A DNA stretch of 64,000 bases from Mesostigma viride (GCA_009746045.1 RPFO01000165.1:4293973-4357972), one strand, 5' to 3'; counted from the stretch's first letter, positions 36,831 through 47,968 are shown. Numbers and translations are program-made. The notes: a model not told the origin generated them from the sequence alone.

Positions 36831-39800
36831 ATGGGAGGACCAAGCGTCCGGCATTTTGTGCGTCACCCCAAGCAATCCCTGTTCTTTGTAGGGAAAACCT
36901 TGGCGAGACTGCTGACCAAGTCGGCGTATGGGACGTTCTGGCGGATAATTCTAGAAAGGGGCCTGGACGGAAGGAGGTTTAATAGGCCGGTTATAATCGT
37001 GATCGGCCAAGAATCGGCCGGCAAAAGCTCGCTGCTGGAGCTACTTCTAAAATGCGAGATGTTTCCCCGCGACGTCAGCGCCTGCACTCGGGCGCCGATC
37101 CGCTTCATCTTGGTCCACGCCACCGACGAGTTGATCGTGGTCGTCTTTCGAGGCGTGTCAACCAGGCTGGCGCGCAAGGAGGACGTGCTGGGCCACCTGC
37201 AGGGTGTGATGGACTCGTTGGTGGACGAGCAAGGCAACCCAACCATCACGGACGAAGAAGTGGTGGTGACACTGCACTCGCCGGAGGTGCCCGACTTTGA
37301 GCTGGTGGATTTGCCAGGCATCCGGGAGTTCCCTGAAAACCTGGCAAAACTGTCCAAGGCGTTGACCCTGAAGTACATCACCTCGCCCTACTCGCTGATC
37401 GTCTGCGTCATCCCCGCACCCAACCCGCGCCTGACCAGCAGCCAGGCACTCGGCATGGTCATCGACAACGAGAAGCAGGCATACACCATCCTGGCACTCA
37501 CCATGGCCGACCGCGTGCAGGTATGTGCAGGCATTGTGCCCAAGTACTTTGCGTAGGTTGGTGGTTGCTTGACCACCTTGAGTCCTGCACTATGAGGCTT
37601 GCTCAAGTACCGTATGTGTGTATGTGCTGCGGCTTGGTAGCAACACATAAGAGTAGGTAGTGTTCCTACTAATCCACGCTTTGCAGTGGCCATGCATGTA
37701 TTATGGTATGTGCAGCTGCTGCTGCTGCTTGGTGACAGCGGATGTAAATAAATAAATAGCATTGTATCCGTGCATAAGTCATGGCCATGTGTACATGTTT
37801 GTTTTCTTGTAATGTATTTGTCATCCACAAATCCAGCTTTCAGCTTTCCTTTGCCGTTGAAGCATGTATGATCTGTGTGCCACTCGTCAAACAGGTTTAT
37901 TATACCAAGTACAGTACCAAAGTTCCTTGAAAGCTCGTATGAATACTGCAGTACAGATATCGGTGGGTAGTTTCTTGACCCCATGCTTTACCAGTTTGCA
38001 CCAACAGTGTTGCGCCCCGGCAACTTGCTGTGGAGAGAGTCCTCTGTGGCCTGCCCACTTGGGGCAGTGAGGGAAGCTATGGGGTGGCCCTCCCCCCCCC
38101 TCGTTGCGTATAGGGGTTGAAGGTTCCTTTATTCTGTATTGGCACCCAAGTGACGCAGTCGCGTGCTTCTTGATTGATCAAACAATACTTTACCAGTGGT
38201 CATGGATTGTATAAGTTACCAGGTAAGGGGGGCGTACCTCTGAGACTGGGTTGTCACTGGGCCAGCAAGTGCCAATTTCTTTTGACAGGCTTTCCATGGC
38301 ATTCAAGCAACCGTTGTGTGCTGTGCCGTGAATGCCGCCTTGAAATTTAGTCATCATACGCGTAGCATGTAGCATTGTTGTAATCTTGTCTGCCAACATG
38401 ATTCCGAGCACGCAGTTTGTGAGAGACATGAGCCGGCTGTAACACCATGAAACCTAGCTGCTGATACCCAAACAAGGTGGAAGGCTCTGAGTGGCCACAA
38501 GGGAGGGGGGGAGGGCACGAAGGTTTCTTCAAGGGTGGGGAGCTAATGATAAAGCACTGGCTTAATTATTAATGACCACTTGTAATCGAGGCGCCCAGGA
38601 GACCTTGCTGCGCCGTTGGATGGGAAAACGCTGGCCTGGGCATTTGCTGGCATCTGCACATCTTGGGGTAAGGTAGCGGAACGATATGTGCTGGCATGGT
38701 GGCAAGTTACCAATCTTGCCACCATACTGGTACGAATGATAGTAATATCTGGGGACTGCCTCCTTTTTGCCGTCTATTCTGCATTGCTGCAGGTAAAGCT
38801 TGCTCTCTATTCCTGCCCGTAGTGGACCGGCCTTGTTGTGGGTCTTTACAGAGTTGTTGTAAGACCTGGCCAGGTGGGCCCCCCTTTTGTGATCGCTTTG
38901 TGGTTGGCTGCTGCTGACTTGCTTAATTTTGAACCATAGCTCAATGGATAAAAACGTGCCTCCGTTGGGAGGTCTCATGCCCCCTCAACGATGTGTGTCG
39001 TGTCCCCCTGACGTGCTTTGAATAACTGCGTGGCTGCCTGCGTTGGTCGGCGGCTTGTTTGTCGCATGCGGCGTGTCTCCTCCAGCCTAAGAGCCTGGAG
39101 CAGTTGCTCCTGTCCCGCGTCACCGGGGTGTCCAACGAAATCGCCGAGCTGAAGGGCCTGGCTGGGTGTGTGGCCGTGAGCAACCGCAGCGAGCAGGACG
39201 AGTCCAGCCTGCAGGAAGCCGAGGTGGAGGAGGCGCGCCTGTTCAATGAGGTGATTGCCTACATTGTGGATGTGGGGCTGGACGACCGCTACCCGGTAGA
39301 CAAAGTGGCTTCAGCCGTGACGTCAGGCAATCTCATGCGGATGCTGGACGGCCTGTTTCGCCGCTTTATCTCCGACAACTGGAAGCCGCGGGCACTGGAG
39401 GACCTGGCACGGCAGTCCCAGGAGGCGGCGCAGGAGCTGCTCCGGCTGGGCACGCCTGTGGATCAGCTGGATTGGTTCCACCTGGTGCGCGTGGTGATGC
39501 AGCAAGCCCACATCGACATGCTCCGCAGCTTTGATGGGGCGAGCTTCCAGGACAAGATGCTGGCGTTCCACGCCGACGTTGAGTACAAGCCGGTCTCAGA
39601 CCGCTTCCCCGTGGACAACGAGCTGTACCGGATGCATAAGGCGGTGGACAGGTACACGGGCAGCGGCGTGGCGCCCGCGCACGCTCCGTTCATCCGGGAC
39701 ATCCAGGCGGCGATGGCTGTGAGGCTGCTGCAGTCGTTCCGCGATGACTTGGGCGCCGACATGGCCAAGATGCTGCCCAGCCGGTTTGAGAACCTGCTGG

Positions 39801-40195
39801 GGATGGTCAAGGAGAAGCTCGTGCAGGAGATTGAGGAGGAGGCCGGCGACATCAACCGGATTGTGCGGGATGTTGCCGCCAGGGTGCTGCTGGAGAATGT
39901 CCCTGGCAGTGCCCCTGAGGGCAGCGGCGGGTTCATGGCGGCCGTGGCGGAGAGGAGCGTGCAGCAGGTGGGGCGCCATTTGGCCATGGTTGCGCAGCGG
40001 CTGTTCGCTGACGTCGAGGAGTCGCCGGTCTATGCCGCGGCTACGGGGGGCTCTGTTTTGCACTTGAAGGAAGAGTCGGCGGAGTGGCAGCGGCGGCGCA
40101 GGGAGTCGGAGGCCAAGGCAGCGGATATTGAGAAGTGCATGAAGACCATCTCCAACATTGACAAATACATGGAGCAGCAGGGCAACAGCCCATGA
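36831..40195 (+). CDS. Dynamin-like large GTPase, two exons
   Basis: Exon 1 is 36831-37520 and exon 2 is 39086-40195, separated by a GT-AG intron of 1565 bp in phase 0 (CAG|GTATGT ... CTCCAG|CCT). The product has 599 residues. The GTPase domain shows the P-loop GQESAGKSS, the switch motif CTRAPI and the G3 motif VDLPGI. The G4 position reads LTMADRV instead of the usual TKxD. Exon 2 begins with a segment ending VAVSNRSEQD, which corresponds to the VVNRSQ block of dynamins, followed by a helical stalk and an effector-like end EWQRRRRESEAK...KCMKTI. There is no PH or proline-rich domain, as in Mx-like and plant DRP4-like proteins. Expected role: membrane remodelling by GTP-driven assembly. The start used is the first ATG of the open frame; an upstream exon cannot be excluded. 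Confidence 0.85.
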
Positions 40196-41098
40196 GGAAG
40201 ATTCATTTGCATGCCGAAGTCTTTGGATGAAGTGAGATGGCGTGCAGCAAGAATGACACTGCTGCTGCCCGTTGGTTTCTTGCCACAGCCTGCCCACGGC
40301 ATGGCCTGACTCCTATAATGCATGTTGGTGCTGTGCAAATCATTGATTATTTACTTTCAATATGGTGTGGAGACTTCTTTTTTGTTTGACTTTGCAAAAC
40401 TTTGTTTTCCTGTTCTTCTTCTGCTCCTGCTAAGTCCTCTTCCTATTACTACTTGGCAGTAAGCAAGCGTTTGCTGTGTATATACGTTGCACCCAACCCT
40501 TGCGATCCCTGCACGCGGCTTTGTTTAAGCGTGACCAGACATTCAATGTGTCTGATGGTCAGTGGACTGTTTTTCCGAGGTCCAGCAAGGCCCCGGCTAG
40601 ATCTTTTTCATATCAAGGAGACAACCAGCGCAGGCCAGAAATCGGGAGAATCCGGACCATGGTAGCTCGAGCCTGCCATTATCTTGTCCGCGTGTTCGAG
40701 TCGTTCAGGATGATGAAGATGAATGTGGGTGATGGAAATGTGTATCCTTGTGCATTGAAATTATGGCTGGCTTACGTGTAGAGCGACTAGATGACCTAGA
40801 CGGTGGGGCCGGAAACAGCATGCTTGATCAGGGCGTGTGTTTCGAGATCTTTTTCATATGCCTAATTGATTGAGCAAAGGCCTTACGCTCACGTGACGCA
40901 ATCCACGTGTAAAGAAATAAATTACTTAATTAATTACTTCGGAACTGACAACCAGCAAGTACTACTGTAATTGCTAAATCCGACATCCGACTCTCACGTA
41001 CAAGAAAATTCAAAAGTTCAAATTTTGCCATTTCACTGATTTATACAAAAATAACTGCATTCTTGCACAGAAAACCACTCCTATATTGTTACTGCCTT
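40196..41098. other. Intergenic DNA downstream of the dynamin-like gene
   Basis: Holds the dynamin 3' untranslated region and the second copy (40617-40641) of a 25-bp sequence also at 652-676. No gene is supported. Confidence 0.5.
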
Positions 41099-42100
41099 AA
41101 CATCCCCTGTGGTTTGCACATTAGTAATGAGGATTTGTACGCTGATTTGCCCTATGTTTCCCACATTCTTAGGCACAGGCGCCTGGGCCGGCCTAGCCGG
41201 GCACCTGGCCCGCACAGATCAGGTAGACACATCAGATAGACTAGCTGGCACCAAGCCCGCCCAGCCTGGGCGTTATGTCCTCAACTGGCGTGCCCCAAGC
41301 CGCGCGCGGCAGGGCCGCCAGCCGTAGACTTTTCGTGATAGACTCGGCATGGACATGTGCTACACTAGACGTGACGGGCTCACACCCGGGCAGCCTCCTG
41401 GTTTGTCTGTAATTTGGAGGCAGACGATGTGGACATCCGCATCGGCCTGGCCTGGGCCAGGCTCCGCTCGCTCAACACCTACTGGCACTCGAAGGACCTC
41501 GGCGAGGACCGAAAGCGCGTGCTATTCAACGTCTTGGTCCTTACGGTGCTCACATGCGGCGCTGAGGCATGGACGCTCACGGACAACCTGGTCACCCGGC
41601 TGATCGGCACAGTAACCAGGATGCTCCGACAGGTCCTGAACGTAGGGTTTTCCACACATAGGTCGTTAGAGTCTTTGTATAAGGGTATGCCTCGCAGTTC
41701 TGATGATATTAGGCAGCGTAGAATAGCATTTGTAGGACATCTTGCTCGAACCAGCCAGGTAGACAGGTGCCGCCCGCCCTTGGTCTGGCCCGGCCGCCCG
41801 GGCCCCCAGCGGCTTGGCCAGCCAGGGCGGCATCTTCTGACCTGACCTGGACCCGAGGACAACCCCAGAAGGGCGGGTAGACCTGCCATTAACTATACAG
41901 ATCAGTTGCTGGCCGACCTAGTGGTCCCAGCTCAGTTTGAACACCGCATTTTCTCCCTCTCTCTTGCTTGGACTGCCATGCAGGACAAGAAGAGGTGGCA
42001 GACCATTGTCCAGGCCCACACGCCAGCCCGTGTGGGCAAGCCCCCTCCCCGCCCAGGAGGAAGGGGCACTTTACTGAGTAGGATTTTGGTAGCCTAGATT
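41099..42100 (+). mobile_element. Chimeric LINE fragment
   Basis: From 41099 to about 41428 the plus strand follows the 3' region of the LINE at 1.3-1.8 kb (AACATCCCCTGTGGTTTGCA onward). It then switches to another LINE subfamily, whose translation VDIRIGLAWARLRSLNTYW...LTVLTCGAEAWTL...RRIAFVGHLARTSQ is again an ORF2 C-terminus. The single frame 41414-41845 runs across the join, so that open frame is accidental. Confidence 0.78.
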
Positions 42101-42449
42101 AGATTAGAGTTCAGCTTAGCTTGTTTTCACGGCTCCGCTCACCCCCACCCACCAGCAATGGAATACGTGCTACATGATCTCCCAACGGAGTCATGTAATA
42201 AATTTTTATTATTTTATTTTTTAAAATTTTTTTAATGCCTCTTTGAAAACTCCACCAACTTTGAAACTCGGAGCCATTTTTTTCACCAACCTTGCTAAAG
42301 CACTTCTGTTCGAAGCCACCGCAGCCTGCATGCAACAAAGCTTACATATCATTGCTGGCTACAGACTCCTGGTCATGTTCATGCTTGCATTCTATGCAGC
42401 ATTTTATTTTACACTTGGTGGGCAACATCCATAATGTACCCATGCTCAA

Positions 42450-42715
42450 ACTACGTACCATGAACCAGCAAGGTACAAACCAGAGGCCATTCTAAACATA
42501 GACAACAACCCCGACAAAGGGGCAGCCGATCTGTTTGTAAATTGCTGTCCCCCCAGTACGGACCCGCTTTCCCCCAACTTACCTATGTACAATGAGCCAG
42601 CAAGGTACAGCCAGAGCCCATTCTAAACCTAGACATTAACCCCAACAAAGGGGCAGCCAATCCATTTGTAAGCCACTGTTCCCCCAGTGGCCCCGTCCCA
42701 TTTCCATTTTTCTAC
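42450..42715. repeat. Tandem duplication, about 135 bp
   Basis: Two copies that start near CCAGCAAGGTACA and run through AACAAAGGGGCAGCC to CCCCCAGT. They differ at scattered positions. No coding frame is involved. Confidence 0.75.
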
Positions 42716-43829
42716 AACCTCAATGTACACGCTTCTACTGAAGGCATCCCATGTTTTCTTTACTGTGAGCACCAGCATGCTTTCAGGCAGTCATGGCTCA
42801 CCCTTGTACAGAGCTGCGCAACCATGGAGCTACATTAGCTGTAAATGGGTGCCGTGTTAAGGGGTCCGGACACACCTGAACCCCCCCAAATTGAATACAC
42901 ATGTTTTGCACTCAATACCCATTCTGGCAATGCAAATTATGATGGGGGGCCATAAATATGACCCTTGGGCATGCATCTGGCTACTTTTTGAGTTCAAGGT
43001 CCATCACCATACATGTGCACGGAGCTATTTTTAGCGCGCACACCCCCTAACAGCACGGATTGCCTAGGACAACCCCCCCACACTTGTGGACCAAACACCA
43101 CATTTTTGTCAAATCCCCACCCAGACCAAAGAATGGAGCTAATTTGCAGCACCAAAATCGCACGTCTGGGCATACTTATGCAGTTTACCGAAAAATACGT
43201 CTTTTTTGTGACTAAAAAAAAAAAATCAAATCAAATACGCATGGGTTGGGCCCAGGGAGTCAAAAATAACTTCCACAGGGTGGGAATATCAATGGGACCA
43301 ATTTTCAGCTCATTCTGACCACGTATGTGAACAGTTATGTTCTTTTGTATGAAAAAAAAAAATGCACGAAAATACGGTTTTATTCCAAATGGCTGCACCA
43401 ATCACAACCTTGCCCACCACCAAGTGGGGCAAACAAGGTGCCAGCAAGTTATTTATCATGCAAACTATCTTGGAATCAAAATTCAGGTCATTCTGAGCTA
43501 GACTGATGGCATAAACTAGTGTCCTCAACTGCCACCCCTCAACCCTAGTATAGACTGGCATGAGCTCAAACATAACCCTTTTCATCACCTGCCCACCACA
43601 AATCATCAGAATCCTAACATAGACGGCTGCCAATTGAGTTATACAAACAGCCACCAAATGCAGGATCAAGCTGAGCATGAGCCTTGAGTACTAGAGAGGT
43701 CATTCATAGCATGCACTACAAAAACCTAAAGTGACCCCCTTTTGGAGGGCTGACAGACATGCACAGGACTTGGACAAATGACATGGCATTCCTCGTGGTA
43801 AAGCATGGAAATAAACACATGTAATGATA
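42716..43829. other. Unassigned DNA
   Basis: Low-complexity A and C runs and short frames only. The last 30 bases already hold the 3' processing signals of the minus-strand gene that ends at 43959. Confidence 0.5.
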
Positions 43830-43958
43830 TTTATTAATGAAACAATTCTTTATTCCAGATTATATTGCATGAATGGACTCTGTCACGTGTATTGGTGCTG
43901 CCACCACCAAGAAAAAGCCAGCATGGCTGTGCTGGTGCTGCCACACTACCATAGCTGT

Positions 43959-44879
43959 CTAGTGTGCATCTCCCTCGTCATTATCCTCATGCTCCTCATC
44001 ATCATCATCACCATCATTGTGCCCATCCTTGGCATCCACGTCCTTAGGATCATCGTCCTTGGGATCATCGTCCAACGGGATTGCATTGTCGTCGTCGACA
44101 CCCTCGATGGCTCGCTTCACAGAGGCCTGCCACGCCTCCTTCTCGGCACGGAGTGCTTCCAGCTCGGCCATGATCTCTTGCTGCTTCCTCTCGCTAGCCC
44201 TGAGCTTCATGCCGATGGCCATCGCAGCCCGCTGGGGATCCTCAAACATCTGGCCGTGGCCTGCGCTCTTGGGGTTCTCCCCGCCGAGCTTGCTTGGAAT
44301 GGTTGTAGGGGTGCGCTCGCGCGAAACCTGCTCGGTCTTCGTGCGCTTGTAGGCAGGCTCGCTCCCCCCCTCCGCCTGCCCCGCCTTCTCCTGCATGACA
44401 GCCATCCATGCCGTTCTGATAGCAACGTGGTTCGTGCCAAACTTCTTAGCAAACTGGGCGGACTGCGTTCCAGTGAAGGTGTTGCAGAAATTGATGATCA
44501 TCTCGTTGCATCCAGGCTCAAAATGTGAGATGGGCAGCCAGTCAAAACGCTGGAGCGATTTGCCCTGGCGGTTGGCCTTCTGCCTCTCCTCGTCTGTGTA
44601 AAACCACTCCACAAGGAGCTCAACAACATTGTCGACCATCTTTGCGTCTATTATTTTGGACACGTCAAAGTGGTCGTACGAGTCATTCTTCGCATCTTCA
44701 GCAGGCGCCTTGCTGCCTGAAGCGCGTTTCTTGTCACGATTGTCCGCCCTCACACCCCTCTCTGCAACGTTCATTTCCTTTTCTTTTGTTCTAACATCCT
44801 CGTCCAGGCGCTTGCCTACGAGAGTGAAAATCGTCTCGTAAGACGCCCTATTTATCAGCTGTGCAAGGTTGTCCTTCAT
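43959..44879 (-). CDS. Hypothetical acidic coiled-coil protein
   Basis: A 306-residue frame beginning MKDNLAQLINRASYETIF. Middle part: a compact region around FYTDEERQKANRQGKSLQRF and a Thr/Phe-rich stretch FCNTFTGTQSAQFAKKFG that resembles a small helical DNA-binding fold only loosely. Then a basic patch AYKRTKTEQ, a coiled coil (ASERKQQEIMAELEALRAEK) and a very acidic tail of Asp/Glu/Lys (DDDPKDDDPKDVDAKDG). Two AATAAA signals follow the stop on the minus strand, at 43849-43854 and 43830-43835. About 130-180 bp upstream, two direct repeats GTACTTTG(A/T)CAGTAATTA may be control sites. I do not recognise the family. The charge pattern suggests a nuclear, possibly chromatin-associated protein. 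Confidence 0.65.
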   Translation of the reverse strand: MKDNLAQLINRASYETIFTLVGKRLDEDVRTKEKEMNVAERGVRADNRDKKRASGSKAPAEDAKNDSYDHFDVSKIIDAKMVDNVVELLVEWFYTDEERQKANRQGKSLQRFDWLPISHFEPGCNEMIINFCNTFTGTQSAQFAKKFGTNHVAIRTAWMAVMQEKAGQAEGGSEPAYKRTKTEQVSRERTPTTIPSKLGGENPKSAGHGQMFEDPQRAAMAIGMKLRASERKQQEIMAELEALRAEKEAWQASVKRAIEGVDDDNAIPLDDDPKDDDPKDVDAKDGHNDGDDDDEEHEDNDEGDAH

Positions 44880-45009
44880 CTTTGCCTGTCGACGGCTATG
44901 GAGTTTAATTCATCCCACCCATTATTATTAAATTCCTTTGCATTGCGGCTAGGGGCCGAGCATGCATTGTGCAAGGGCCAATTGGCCCAGTGCCTAGCGC
45001 CGCTCCGTG

Positions 45010-45065
45010 GGTACTTTGACAGTAATTAGCATTGGTCAAGTGCGCGTACTTTGTCAGTAATTAAA
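45010..45065. promoter_or_regulatory. Direct repeat upstream of the 43959-44879 gene
   Basis: GTACTTTGACAGTAATTA and GTACTTTGTCAGTAATTA occur about 36 bp apart, some 130-180 bp before the start codon at 44879. The spacing and conservation suggest a paired binding site. Confidence 0.35.
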
Positions 45066-45519
45066 TTTGCACAAGTCCCGAGCACCGTGTCATACGCCCT
45101 TACTTCTGTCGTACGCAGTACCGGCGCGGCGTTAGGCGTGTTTCTGTGCAAAGTCCCGAATTTTCACCAAGTCCTGGGCACTAAGGGGGCCGTGCTAGTA
45201 AGTGTAGCTCCTAAACGGCTAAGTCTTTTTGAATTCTGTCACTTGCACCCTGTTTTGTATGCTTAGTATATGCTACGTACCTATTGCATTTGTTAATTGG
45301 CCTATTTATAATGCATGAGATGTGAGGACTCTTTGTTTACGTAAACGCTTTTATTAGAAAATAAAATACAGTAATCATTTCAACACTCCTTTTCTCAATG
45401 TAGGAGTGGAAGTACTTATTTGTACATCGCATGCGCCTTCCTCCGTTCATGGCTTGGCTTCAAAAGGCTGCACTCCCTGCAGCTGACATAGCCATTGGCC
45501 AGTTGGTTCTTCCACACGT

Positions 45520-46134
45520 CTAACTCCCAATTGCACAGTTCCTCCATCTTCTGCATCCGGGGGGGCGGTGGTGAGGAGCCACGCTTGTCTCGAGGGCCTT
45601 GCGCACCGCCTCCTTCATGCGATTGATGAGCTCGAGACCGTGCTCTTCTGCCGTGCGTTCCTTCTCGAGATCCGGCACGGACTTGATGTACTCGTGAGCG
45701 ACAAGGTCAGCGTCGTGTCCGAAGACGATGACAGCCCAGAACATCTTGTCAAACACATTCTGGGCAAGGCACGCCAGATGCTTCCTGTAGCAGTGAGCCT
45801 CGGCGACCCACCTCTTCGCTTGACGGAGAAAGATATAGGGCTTCTTGCCAATCAGCAACCGCTTGCACATCTTGAGATCGCATGAAGTCATGTGGCGCAG
45901 CTCGCCAGGGTTCCTTCGGCGTCTGCGGGAGCGCATCTGAATCTCCTTCTCAATGGCATTCAGCAGCTCAGTGGCTTCGATCGTCTTTTCCTCTTTCACC
46001 TTCTCAAACTGGACCTGCGTGGCCTTGTTGATTCCACACAGTTTGGGCCACGAGAGCTCCACGAGGCGGTGCACGATTTCTGCAGGCAGGCTGTCGAAGG
46101 TGGCAGCCATAGCTGGTTTCGCGGAGTCAGCCAT
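45520..46134 (-). CDS. F-box-like protein
   Basis: The start is placed at ATG 46132-46134 (MADSAKPAMAATFDSLPAEI), 204 residues. The frame is open further, to 46368, but that extension translates GC-rich promoter repeats (GTCCTGTGGATAAGCGCGGC twice, between 46230 and 46305) and looks non-coding. Residues about 13-32, FDSLPAEIVHRLVELSWPKL, fit the opening of an F-box, which would bind Skp1 and recruit targets to an SCF ubiquitin ligase. Next come a basic run (RSRRRRR), a helical Cys-containing region and a charged C-terminal helix. An AATAAA lies at 45350-45355 on the minus strand. The remainder of the protein is unfamiliar. The F-box call rests on one short motif. Confidence 0.55.
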   Translation of the reverse strand: MADSAKPAMAATFDSLPAEIVHRLVELSWPKLCGINKATQVQFEKVKEEKTIEATELLNAIEKEIQMRSRRRRRNPGELRHMTSCDLKMCKRLLIGKKPYIFLRQAKRWVAEAHCYRKHLACLAQNVFDKMFWAVIVFGHDADLVAHEYIKSVPDLEKERTAEEHGLELINRMKEAVRKALETSVAPHHRPPGCRRWRNCAIGS

Positions 46135-46214
46135 AGCTGTTTTCGTGGTAGTGGTGGATGGAGAGGAGGATAGCTGCGAGAGTTGTTGCGTCTCGCGACT
46201 TAATAGACGAAGGG

Positions 46215-46420
46215 ATATCCACAGCTGCCACGGGATTGGTCCGCGTCCTGTGGATAAGCGCGGCGCGAGCGCGACGCGCGCGTCCTGTGGATAAGCGCGG
46301 CGCAAATACGGAACGGCGCGGCGCGAGTACGGACCGGTGCACGTCCACGGGATTCTGCCACGTGGCACGTGCCATTCCCCGTGGTGACGGCGCCAGAAGT
46401 ATAAATATAAAACCGCGCCA
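46215..46420. promoter_or_regulatory. Promoter-like region with direct repeats, CCACGGG motifs and TATA box
   Basis: Two copies of GTCCTGTGGATAAGCGCGGC lie about 40 bp apart, then CCACGGG at 46342, CCCGTGG near 46377 and TATAAATATAAAA at about 46400. The CCCGTGG-to-TATA layout repeats at the two genes to the right. In the plus direction no gene follows, so it may serve the F-box-like gene on the minus strand or be an orphan promoter. Confidence 0.4.
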
Positions 46421-46617
46421 AATTCAAATTTTTGCCAAGTCTCAACGGCTAAGTATTATTAAATTTGGACACTTGGGACGTGTGCAATTGTTAATTTTAC
46501 TTTGATTGCAAGCATGGAAAATAAGACATGATGTTCGTGTGAATTGTTTTCATTAAAAATATAATTACTCTTTAATTGTACACAAGTCCACGGGACTAGA
46601 GAGATTCTCTGAACTAT

Positions 46618-47883
46618 TTACAGGGCACGCGGGGCGGCCAGTTGGTTCATGACAGCTGCATAGCAGGACTCTGCGGAGTCGTAGCGGAAAAACGGGAAGC
46701 ACAGGTCGTGCTTGGAGTCCTTGCCCTCGCAGATGGGGCAGGAGACACTCTTGGTGCCAGCCTCCCGCAGAGTGTCGAGGACGCACTCGCTGCAGACGAC
46801 GTCGTTGTCGATGCTGTGGCCGTTGGCGGTGAAGAGGTAGTGCGCCTTCTTGTTGCACACCTTGCAGGTCTTGGAGGGCACGTCCAACTGGTGGTTGCAG
46901 CCCATCTGCTTGCTGGCAGCCTTGACGCCGCAGAACTTGTTCTTCAGATGCTCGAACTCCTTGGTGCCGGGAGTGACGGTGCTGGTGAGGTTGGACTCGG
47001 ACAGCGTGAAAGAGACGAAGCTGAGGTGGGAGACATAGTTGCGCTTCTCGCACTCCCACTTGATCCTGGAGATCTCCTTGGTGAAGTCGCTCTTGAAGTT
47101 CTCGATGTCGACCTTGGGCTTCTTGATGGCGTCGTTGAACAGCCCGCAAGACCTCAGGTAGTCGTTTGTGTCCTCCTGCTTCCTCTTGTAGCCACCGCGA
47201 AGAAAGGGCTGGTCGCGCTCCTCGACCTTGACGTTGACCTTGCCAGGGTCGGTGGGGCCGGTGAGAGCAAAGTTCGGCTCAGAGACGGTGTAGGTGCCTG
47301 GCGTGGGCCACTTGATGAACTCGGCGGTGTCCTCCATATCCGGGTAGATCTGGAGCAGCTCGGGGAACCTCTTCTTCGTCCGCTCGTGCTCGAACGCGAA
47401 CTGCTCGAATGCGGGGTCCCAGCAGCTGATGCAGTGCTCGGCCTTGCCGTTGCAGTCGATCTTGAGGAGATCCACACGAGTCGGCTTCTTGCACTTGGCG
47501 CAGTCCTTCGTGGGGATGCTCTTCAGCATGTTGTTCTGCTGAAGGTACTCGCACGAGTCGCAGAAATGGCCGTCGCACGGGGAAAAGCTGTGATTGTTGC
47601 GCATCTTGTAATCCTCGTCAAACTCGCAGAAGTGCTTGAGAGACCTCATCTTGTCGCAGCCGACGCAGCGAATGCGCTTCTTGTTCATCATGATGTTGCT
47701 CGTCTCGTAGTGATCCATCATGTCGTTCAAAACGCTGCGAGAAGCCTCAGGAAGGTGGACTTCGCATGCATGCTCGCCGGTGACTGGGTGGAAAAGAATG
47801 TTGAAGTGGCGAGTTTTCTTGACTTTGGGAGCACTGTGCGGCCCACGCTGGCGAGGAGCAGAGATGGCGGAGGAGGTAGCCAT
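46618..47883 (-). CDS. Cys-rich zinc-finger protein with C-terminal RING-like domain
   Basis: The start is placed at ATG 47881-47883 (MATSSAISAPRQRGPHSAPK), 421 residues. The longer frame to 47973 begins inside the TATA box (TATAAAT, 47962-47968 on the minus strand) and would precede transcription. The N-terminal half has zinc-binding pairs: RCVGCDKM, CDGHFCDSCEYL, CAKCKKP and HCISC. The C-terminal region (CNHQL...CKVCNKKAH...NDVVCSECV...SCPICEGK) has the spacing of a RING finger. A ubiquitin-ligase-like or nucleic-acid-binding role is possible; no family is recognised as a whole. CCACGGG motifs flank the TATA box. Confidence 0.68.
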   Translation of the reverse strand: MATSSAISAPRQRGPHSAPKVKKTRHFNILFHPVTGEHACEVHLPEASRSVLNDMMDHYETSNIMMNKKRIRCVGCDKMRSLKHFCEFDEDYKMRNNHSFSPCDGHFCDSCEYLQQNNMLKSIPTKDCAKCKKPTRVDLLKIDCNGKAEHCISCWDPAFEQFAFEHERTKKRFPELLQIYPDMEDTAEFIKWPTPGTYTVSEPNFALTGPTDPGKVNVKVEERDQPFLRGGYKRKQEDTNDYLRSCGLFNDAIKKPKVDIENFKSDFTKEISRIKWECEKRNYVSHLSFVSFTLSESNLTSTVTPGTKEFEHLKNKFCGVKAASKQMGCNHQLDVPSKTCKVCNKKAHYLFTANGHSIDNDVVCSECVLDTLREAGTKSVSCPICEGKDSKHDLCFPFFRYDSAESCYAAVMNQLAAPRAL

Positions 47884-47961
47884 TGGAGCTGGTTGGTTTT
47901 GGTTGCTGAGAGAGCTGGGTGGATGCGAGTGGGATGCGAGGCGAGGTGGTGCAAGTCCTGC

Positions 47962-47968
47962 ATTTATA
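47962..47968 (-). promoter_or_regulatory. TATA box of the Cys-rich gene
   Basis: TATAAAT on the minus strand, about 80 bp before ATG 47883, directly preceded by CCCCGTGGG and followed by a plausible start region. Confidence 0.6.

Noticed and set aside
38935-39000. Possible tRNA in the dynamin intron (TAGCTCAATGG)
   Set aside because: The D-stem does not pair and no T-loop follows.
39531-40297. Frames antisense to or shifted within dynamin exon 2
   Set aside because: GC-rich shadows; the plus-strand frame continues the dynamin domain order.
46230-46305. TGTGGATAA, identical to a bacterial DnaA box, twice
   Set aside because: The setting is eukaryotic or viral and two copies within a GC-rich direct repeat do not make an origin.
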